A program made the position numbers and the translations under genes. DNA of 18,990 bases from NCBI GenBank assembly GCA_041581055.1, contig JBFGCT010000070.1, forward strand, positions 1 through 18,990, written 5' to 3'. The stretch is from JBFGCT01 sp041581055. Lineage in GTDB: Bacteria; Actinomycetota; Acidimicrobiia; Acidimicrobiales; Ilumatobacteraceae. Below are positions 14,351 through 18,990 of the stretch, in pieces. The notes under the pieces are model-generated. The model was not told where the DNA came from. It saw nothing but the letters and a program-made list of their open reading frames with translations, and ran no database searches. The stretch's first letter is position 1; every line of letters begins with the position of its first letter.

Positions 14351-15928
14351 ATGGCCGCGCTGCTCGCACTGTTGGCGGCGGTCGGCTGGGGTTCGTCGGA
14401 CTACGCAGCCGGATCGGCCAGCCGCCGATCGTCGGCGGTGTCGGTCGTCATCCTCACCCACTTCGCGGCCGTCGTCGCCCTCGTCTGCGTCGCCCTCGAC
14501 CTCGCCCCCGTCCAAGCGATGCTGGGCGACGTGTGGGGGGCGCTGCGGCCGAACCCGCTCAAGCCGGTCGACACGACGGCGGCGATCCGCTGGGCCGGCC
14601 CGGGGGTCGGCGGGCGCCCGACGCTCGACGACGTCCTGTGGGGGCTCGCCGCCGGTCTCGGGGGCGGGCTCGGGGCGATGCTGTTGTTCCGCGGCCTCGG
14701 CAAGGGCTCGATGGCGGTCGTCGCGCCGATCACCGCGACGGGTGCGGCGGCGATCCCGGCGCTGTACGGCATCGCGAGCGGTGAGTCGGTCACGTTTGCC
14801 AGCGTGGTCGGCATCGGCCTCGCCCTCGTCGCGATCGTGCTCGTCTCGCTGACCGGCGACGCCGCCGAGCTCGCCTCAGACGGCGTGGCCGCGGACGCCG
14901 AGGCGGCGGCCGGCCCGGCGTTGCTCCCCCCGCCCGTGCTCCGTTCGCCAACCCCGGTGGCGGTCGGGCTCGGGGCGACGTCCGCGTCGCTCCCACCGCC
15001 AACGGCGGCCGCGCCGCCCCCGCCGTCCGCTCCCGCCCCCTCTCCCGCGCCGACTCCCTCTCCCGCTCCCGCTCCCTCGCCGGCTCCCTCTCCCGCCCCC
15101 TCGCCCGCCCCGCCATCCGTCCGCCCGCCCACCCCGCCGGACGGGCGGCTCGACGCGGCCCCGCCGCCGAAGCCGGACGTGGCCGGCGAGATCCGGATGT
15201 CGCTGCGCAGGATGCGCGCCACGATCGTCTCGCTGACCGTCGCCGCGCTGCTCGCCGCCGGCGTCGCCGCGGCCGGACCGATCGGCGCGATCGTCGCCGG
15301 CCGGACCCCCACCGGCGGTGAGGTCGCGGCGCTCGCGCTCGCCGTCGTCGTCGTCGGCCTGGCGCTGTCGGCGGCGAACGCCGCCAAGCTGCTGTTCCAG
15401 GTCCAGGCGGCCCGACCCGCCCACCTCGAGCGGCGGACCGACCCGCCCTCGTTCGACAGCCGTGACCGGCGGGTCGAGCGCAGGGTCGACGCCTCGTCGT
15501 TCAGCTTGCGGGCGATGCTTCGTCAGCCCGGACTCCCCGAGGCGTTGCTGTCCGGCGTCGGGTTCGGCATGTTCTTCGTCCTGATCTCGCAGGCCGGGGA
15601 GTCGGCCGGCTTCTGGCCGCTGGTCAGCGCCCGCTCCATCTCGGTCGCGATGTTCGTGATCGCCGCCGTCGTCACCACGACCGCCGTGCTCCCGCACCGC
15701 GGCGCCCGCCGGGCCGTGGTGCTCGCCGGCGTGCTCGACGCCGCCGCCGCGGTCTTCTTCGTGCTGTCGACGCGGGCGGGGTTGCTGTCGGTCGGCGCGG
15801 TGCTGGCGTCGCTCTACCCGGTGGTCACCGTGCTCCTCGCCCGCTCGGTCGGCGGCGAGCGGATCAGACGCCGGCAGCTGGTCGGCTTGGCCCTGGCGAT
15901 CGGCGCGGTCAGCCTGTTGGCGATCTGA
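14351..15928 (+). CDS. EamA/DMT-superfamily transporter with long Pro-rich central loop
   Basis: A 525-residue membrane protein with the ten-helix, two-repeat plan of EamA permeases. The first repeat starts AALLALLAAVGWGSSDYAAG, includes AMLLFRGLGKGSMAVVAPITA and spans about 1-170. The second runs about 285-525 and ends RRRQLVGLALAIGAVSLLAI. EamA proteins are usually about 300 residues; the excess is a 115-residue linker (about 172-285) of Ala/Pro/Ser with PSPAP repeats, plus a charged insert (about 355-395, RRTDPPSFDSRDRRVERR). The family moves small metabolites or amino acids; the substrate here is unknown. ATG 14351 lies 6 nt after the GGDEF-EAL stop, so the two genes are probably co-transcribed. 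The stop is 10 bp from the converging cupredoxin stop. Confidence 0.85.
   Translation: MAALLALLAAVGWGSSDYAAGSASRRSSAVSVVILTHFAAVVALVCVALDLAPVQAMLGDVWGALRPNPLKPVDTTAAIRWAGPGVGGRPTLDDVLWGLAAGLGGGLGAMLLFRGLGKGSMAVVAPITATGAAAIPALYGIASGESVTFASVVGIGLALVAIVLVSLTGDAAELASDGVAADAEAAAGPALLPPPVLRSPTPVAVGLGATSASLPPPTAAAPPPPSAPAPSPAPTPSPAPAPSPAPSPAPSPAPPSVRPPTPPDGRLDAAPPPKPDVAGEIRMSLRRMRATIVSLTVAALLAAGVAAAGPIGAIVAGRTPTGGEVAALALAVVVVGLALSAANAAKLLFQVQAARPAHLERRTDPPSFDSRDRRVERRVDASSFSLRAMLRQPGLPEALLSGVGFGMFFVLISQAGESAGFWPLVSARSISVAMFVIAAVVTTTAVLPHRGARRAVVLAGVLDAAAAVFFVLSTRAGLLSVGAVLASLYPVVTVLLARSVGGERIRRRQLVGLALAIGAVSLLAI
15029..15115 (+). repeat. Low-complexity C/T-rich tract coding PSPAP repeats
   Basis: A nearly pure pyrimidine stretch on the plus strand, made of irregular CTCCC/CGCTCCC units. 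It encodes alternating Pro-Ala-Pro-Ser from about residue 226 to 255 of the transporter. Length may vary between strains through slippage. The polypurine-polypyrimidine bias could allow unusual DNA structure. Confidence 0.7.
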
Positions 15929-15938
15929 CGGGGACCGC

Positions 15939-16385
15939 TCAGCCGACGACGAGGGTTCCCCGCATCGACGGATGGATCTGGCAGAAGAACGCGTACTCGC
16001 CGGGCGAGTCGGGGGCGCTGACCGGCGCCGAGCCGTCCTTGGCCAACCGCCCGGTGTCGAACAGCCCGTCGTCGGACGTCAGGGTGTGGGTCGCGGCGTC
16101 CAGATTTGTGACCTCGATCGAGGTTCCGGGGGCGACGGCGGTCTGGCCGTCGAAGGCGAAGCCCTCGATCGTGATCCCCGCGGCGCCGCCCTCCGCCGTC
16201 CCGGCCGGCGGGCCATCGTCGGCGTCGCCGTATCCCGGCGCCGGGTCGGCCGCCACCCCGGCGCTCGTCGACTCGTACCGGGAGTCGGCCGTGCTCGCCG
16301 AGTCGCCGGGGCGGGCGAGCGCGATCCCCGCGGCGATGCCGGCCGTGAGGCAGATGACGATGGTCGGTGTCGTGCGAAGCGCCAT
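15939..16385 (-). CDS. Exported type-I copper protein (cupredoxin, amicyanin/plastocyanin-like)
   Basis: A 148-residue protein. Residues 5-24 form a signal peptide or membrane anchor (TPTIVICLTAGIAAGIALA) followed by a Ser/Asp/Gly-rich linker to about residue 68. The cupredoxin domain has strand ITIEGFAFDG, VAPGTSIEVTNLDAATHTLTSD with ligand His100, and YAFFCQIHPSMRGTLVVG with Cys135, His138 and Met141. The C-x2-H-x2-M spacing is that of amicyanin-type sites, and all four copper ligands are present. The protein should carry one electron outside the membrane. It lies 37 bp downstream of the His-rich membrane protein on the same strand and has a strong ribosome binding site. Its redox partner is not identifiable beyond that neighbour. 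Confidence 0.9.
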   Translation of the reverse strand: MALRTTPTIVICLTAGIAAGIALARPGDSASTADSRYESTSAGVAADPAPGYGDADDGPPAGTAEGGAAGITIEGFAFDGQTAVAPGTSIEVTNLDAATHTLTSDDGLFDTGRLAKDGSAPVSAPDSPGEYAFFCQIHPSMRGTLVVG

Positions 16386-16393
16386 GGCGTTCT

Positions 16394-16398
16394 CTCCT
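16394..16398 (-). promoter_or_regulatory. Strong Shine-Dalgarno of the cupredoxin gene
   Basis: On the minus strand AGAGGAGAGA (16400-16391) precedes the ATG at 16385, with AGGAG 8 nt from the start codon. It is the clearest ribosome binding site in the window, most other genes having none or being coupled. This suggests that the copper protein is translated at a high and independent level. Confidence 0.7.
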
Positions 16399-16422
16399 CT
16401 GTTCCGTGTCGTGTCTGCCGGG

Positions 16423-17034
16423 CTAGACGCCCGGGAAGCCGATCGTGGTGAAGAACCACCAGGACGACGTCCACCAGATCGCGACGACGATCGCCGTCAC
16501 CAGCCCGCCGACGACGGGAAGCGTCCGGGCGGGGACGCGGTCCGAGCGCAGCGCCAGCATCTTGGTGGTGAACGCGCCGTAGAACGCGCAGCCGAGCAGC
16601 GAGTGCGCGAGCACCCGCCCGTTCGTGTCCTGGAAGCCGAGCGACCAGAGGCAGTGGTAGGCGACCGGCAGCGTGAGCAGGAACGCGGCGGTGCCGAACC
16701 AGCGGTGGCCGTGGACGGCCCAGCGGGGCGCGTCACCCGCCACGCCCGGCAGGCGGCCCCACATCCACAAGGCCGAGGTCAGCTGGGCGAGCGCCAAGAC
16801 CGCGGCGCCGGTCGCCAGCCACGCCTTCATCGGCAGCACCTCCGGGAACCCGAACGTGGTGATGTCGTTGCCCGTCGGGGTGTGCTGCCGGCCGTAGACC
16901 CCCAGCGCGAGCGACACCGCGGCGCCGGCGGCGACCATCAGCAGCAGCGTGCGGATCCCACCGTCGATCCGGCCGCCGGACGGCTCGCTCGTCGGCGTCC
17001 CGCCCGTCCCCTCGTCGACCGGTGTCGTCGTCAT
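16423..17034 (-). CDS. Four-helix membrane protein with conserved-looking histidines (DUF6529/cytochrome b561-like)
   Basis: A 203-residue protein with a hydrophilic N-terminal tail (1-25) and hydrophobic segments at about 28-46, 70-92, 111-131, 141-161 and 172-195. Histidines lie in positions suited to heme: HGHRW at 108-110, YHCLW at 127 and AHSLLG at 144. I recall this type of actinobacterial protein as DUF6529, and the layout recalls cytochrome b561 domains, but heme binding is inferred. The start ATG 17034 has GAGGGGG 6 nt upstream. It sits between a phosphoesterase (31-nt gap) and an exported copper protein (37-nt gap). A membrane redox role with the copper protein is the natural guess. 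The C-terminus ends in aromatic residues (WWTSSWWFFTTIGF). Confidence 0.7.
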   Translation of the reverse strand: MTTTPVDEGTGGTPTSEPSGGRIDGGIRTLLLMVAAGAAVSLALGVYGRQHTPTGNDITTFGFPEVLPMKAWLATGAAVLALAQLTSALWMWGRLPGVAGDAPRWAVHGHRWFGTAAFLLTLPVAYHCLWSLGFQDTNGRVLAHSLLGCAFYGAFTTKMLALRSDRVPARTLPVVGGLVTAIVVAIWWTSSWWFFTTIGFPGV

Positions 17035-17065
17035 CGTCCCCCTCGCGGATCGATCGTGTCTCTCC

Positions 17066-18112
17066 TTACGTCGCGCCGGCCCGATCGGTTCGCGGCCGGC
17101 CCGCCCGCAATACGATATTGAAGCACCGATCGTGCAGGCCGCCGAGCGCGTATGCCGCGTAGGCGACGCCGAAATCGCTGTAGAGGTCGCGGCACGACTC
17201 GCTCCAGGCGAGTGCGGCCGGTGTCGACATGCGGTGCGCGACCTGCGTGATCCCGCCCTCGTAGACCCGGTATTCCGCCCACGTGCCGGGGAAGTCCTTG
17301 GTGCAGCCGACCTCGACCGACGGGATGCCGGCGCCGGCCATCGTCCGGACGCGGTGGCGATGCGTGTGGCCCGCCGTGTAGGCGACGATCGCGGGGCGCC
17401 GGGCGGCGACCGCGTCGAGCCGATCGCTGGCGTCGGGATGCAGCCCGAAGTAGTCGTCGTGGCGCCGGCCGCCCGGACGCGGGATCCACTGGTTGTGATG
17501 TCCCATCACGATCACCGGCGTGGACGCGCCCGCCACGCGGTCGTCGAGCCACTCGATCTGATCGGCGGTGACACGGCCCTGGGTCGCCCCGGGAATCGCG
17601 GTGTCGAGCAACCCGACGGCGACCCCGGGCAGCTCGATCCACTGGTCGCCGGCGTACTCGCTCTGGTGGCGGTAGGCGTCGTGGTTGCCGCGCACCGCGT
17701 GCAGCCGATCGCCGAACGCGGTTCGATAGCAGGCTTCGAACGCCGCCCACTGCTCCGGCGTGCCATCGCTGGAGAGATCGCCCTTGGCGATCACCGCCGC
17801 CGGCCCGATCGCCGCGATCTCACCGGCTGCGGCGCGGTTCATCGTCTCCGCGTACGGGGGCTCGCCCGGCGCCGATCGGCGGACCGGGCCGAGACCGGGG
17901 GCCTCCTCCAGCACGCCCGCCTCCGTCTCGCCGAAGTGCACGTCGTTGACCGTGGCGAACCGGCAGAGCAGCTCACCGGCGGGGCGGTCCAGCGTGCGGA
18001 CCGGCGTGCCGTCGAGATCGTGGTCGGTCGCCGGCGAGAGACCTTCGTAGCGCCTGACCTCGGTTCCCTCGTGGATCACGACCAGGTCGTCGGCGACGGT
18101 GGTGACGTCCAT
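17066..18112 (-). CDS. Calcineurin-like metallophosphoesterase
   Basis: A 348-residue protein with the full set of binuclear-metal motifs: DVH at 57-59 (FATVNDVHFGE), GD at 111-112 (AKGDLSSDG), GNHD at 142-145, GHH at 204-206 (VMGHHNQW), and GHTH at 248-251. This order (DxH, GD, GNHD, GH, GHxH) is that of class III cyclic-nucleotide phosphodiesterases (CpdA/Rv0805) and related phosphodiesterases; the substrate cannot be assigned. Residues 1-50 form an extra N-terminal beta-rich segment, and the C-terminus after about 270 is an extension beyond the core. No signal peptide is seen, so it is likely cytoplasmic. ATG 18112 overlaps the stop of the small upstream gene as TGATG, indicating coupling. 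The longer upstream open frame reads through the small gene in another frame and is not coding-like. Confidence 0.88.
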   Translation of the reverse strand: MDVTTVADDLVVIHEGTEVRRYEGLSPATDHDLDGTPVRTLDRPAGELLCRFATVNDVHFGETEAGVLEEAPGLGPVRRSAPGEPPYAETMNRAAAGEIAAIGPAAVIAKGDLSSDGTPEQWAAFEACYRTAFGDRLHAVRGNHDAYRHQSEYAGDQWIELPGVAVGLLDTAIPGATQGRVTADQIEWLDDRVAGASTPVIVMGHHNQWIPRPGGRRHDDYFGLHPDASDRLDAVAARRPAIVAYTAGHTHRHRVRTMAGAGIPSVEVGCTKDFPGTWAEYRVYEGGITQVAHRMSTPAALAWSESCRDLYSDFGVAYAAYALGGLHDRCFNIVLRAGRPRTDRAGAT

Positions 18113-18336
18113 CAGCGCCAAGGCCGCTCGCGGCGCACCGGCAGCGGCAGCGACCACCAACGGTTGCCGAATCGCCAGGCCGTGTTGCGCGGCGGCAGTC
18201 CGGCCCCGGCGGTCGGCGGCCGCGGCCAGAGCACCTCGCAGGCCGCGGCGATCGCCGCCGCCTCCTCTGCGGTCGGGGCCAATGACATCGCCACGCCGGT
18301 CGGGGCCGGCAACGGGATTCGGGAGGCGTCGGTCAC
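18112..18336 (-). CDS. Small Trp/Arg-rich protein, possibly acyl-CoA carboxylase epsilon-like
   Basis: A 74-residue frame starting at GTG 18336, 9 nt after the RDD gene stop and overlapping the phosphoesterase start by one base. Its snug fit between two genes supports it being real. It has an Ala-rich helix PTAEEAAAIAAACEVLWP followed by a Pro-rich turn and a basic aromatic end, AWRFGNRWWSLPLPVRRERP. The helix plus tryptophan-rich end loosely recalls the small epsilon subunits of actinobacterial acyl-CoA carboxylases, but no carboxylase gene is in view. I do not assign a function. Confidence 0.6.
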   Translation of the reverse strand: MTDASRIPLPAPTGVAMSLAPTAEEAAAIAAACEVLWPRPPTAGAGLPPRNTAWRFGNRWWSLPLPVRRERPWR

Positions 18337-18345
18337 GCCGCGACT

Positions 18346-18990
18346 CTATGGTCTGTCGTCGGCGAGCGACCAAGTCTCGCGCGCGGCTCGCGTGACCACG
18401 GCGCCGGCCGCCGTGTCGTGGAACGTGCGGCGCTGGGAGTCGCGCAGCGCGGCGAGGAACCCGAGCGCGAACACCGGGGACATGAGGAACCGCATGACCC
18501 AGCGCGCCGCGGCCCGTCCCGTGTCGAGTGGTGCGCCGTTGCGCGCGTCGACGACGTAGGTGCCGGCGACCCGGTTGCCCAGCCACTGCCCGCTCGCCGC
18601 GATGCCGCGGGCATACAACGCCATGGCCCCGACGAAGCCGATGCCGCACAGCGCCCCGGCCATGACGAACTTGAGGTCGGAACCGTCGCGCCGGGCGACG
18701 AGCAGACCCGGCAACAGGAACAGCACCAGCGCGGCGAGGTCGACGGCGAGACCGACGAACCGCGCGGCGAGCGATGGAATCTCGGGGTCGAACTCGATCC
18801 CGCCGGCCGACTCGATCACGATCACCGGCGCGCGCTTCGGCCGGGAGGCGTCGACCGGCGTCGTCAGGGGCGCGTGGGGATCGAAATCGTCCTGCGCCTC
18901 GAGGTCCATCTCGTCGTGCAGGCGGGCGATCAGCTCGTCGATGTCCGACGGGGGCGCCCCAGGCGACGCTGGTGGCGGGGGCGCCGGCGG
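18346..18990 (-). CDS. RDD-family membrane protein (N-terminus outside window)
   Basis: The frame is open from the window edge; an ATG at 18909 would give 187 residues. The preceding 27 codons read as a Pro-rich stretch and then SDIDELIARLHDEMDLEAQ, which looks coding, so the true start probably lies further right. The RDD domain is clear: SLAARFVGLAVDLAALVLFLL (Arg and Asp of the first RDD helix), a second helix FVMAGALCGIGFVGAMALYA, then GQWLGNRVAGTYVVDARNG and MRFLMSPVFALGFLAALRDS. It ends with the typical RRTFHDTAAGAVV. RDD proteins are small membrane proteins, some shown to move ions such as sodium. It appears to lead the downstream small gene, phosphoesterase and copper-protein run. Confidence 0.85.
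   Translation of the reverse strand, partial: PPAPPPPASPGAPPSDIDELIARLHDEMDLEAQDDFDPHAPLTTPVDASRPKRAPVIVIESAGGIEFDPEIPSLAARFVGLAVDLAALVLFLLPGLLVARRDGSDLKFVMAGALCGIGFVGAMALYARGIAASGQWLGNRVAGTYVVDARNGAPLDTGRAAARWVMRFLMSPVFALGFLAALRDSQRRTFHDTAAGAVVTRAARETWSLADDRP

Overview
This is a GC-rich window (about 70% by eye, with codon third positions almost all G or C). Its gene content points to an actinobacterium, perhaps of the Acidimicrobiia/Ilumatobacter kind. That placement is inferred from protein style (GTG starts, actinobacterial-type CrtI and CrtA-like proteins, an RmuC-XseA-XseB neighbourhood) and not from a marker gene. Coding density is very high. Only the int-tRNA spacer, the rmuC/GGDEF divergent gap and the repeat patch inside cruF offer much room for other signals.

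Layout. (1) 1-458, minus strand: the N-terminal part of a tyrosine-recombinase integrase reads leftward out of the window, directly beyond the 3' end of a tRNA-Thr(CGU). This is the usual edge of an element integrated in a tRNA gene, so the island lies to the left and core chromosome to the right. (2) 493-1840: a CrtA-like carotenoid monooxygenase (minus) is divergent from a PlsY-like membrane acyltransferase (plus). (3) 1874-10754, minus strand: one tight eight-gene run, rmuC > xseA > xseB > crtI > crtB > cruF > crtD-like desaturase > GT2 glycosyltransferase. Gaps are 2-10 nt or short overlaps, several of the ATGA type. (4) 10940-14344, plus: a 1134-residue membrane GGDEF-EAL protein fused to a C-terminal CelD/BioF2-type acyltransferase region, behind a possible FliA/WhiG-type promoter. 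A DMT/EamA-type transporter with a long Pro-rich loop follows. (5) 15939-18990, minus: an RDD-family membrane protein (N-terminus outside), a small Trp-rich protein, a calcineurin-like phosphoesterase, a four-helix membrane protein of cytochrome b561 style (DUF6529-like), and an exported type-I copper protein.

How the genes work together. CrtB makes phytoene and CrtI desaturates it. CruF hydrates the psi end at C-1,2, the second CrtI-family enzyme is suited to 3,4-desaturation, CrtA-like is suited to C-2 oxygenation, and the GT2 to glycosylation. No lycopene cyclase and no GGPP synthase (CrtE) is present, so the predicted product is an acyclic, hydroxylated, probably glycosylated C40 xanthophyll. 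Adding an acyl group through the neighbouring PlsY-like protein is a speculative last step. The pigment genes sit downstream of exonuclease VII and rmuC, apparently on one transcript, which would tie photoprotection to DNA repair genes. The copper protein and the His-rich membrane protein look like a small redox pair.

The points most worth a second look are the GGDEF-EAL-acyltransferase fusion, the pair of 50-bp palindromic repeats inside the open 5' end of cruF with a 72-bp in-frame period, the candidate CrtA-plus-GT2 route to a glycosylated acyclic carotenoid, and the tRNA/integrase island edge.
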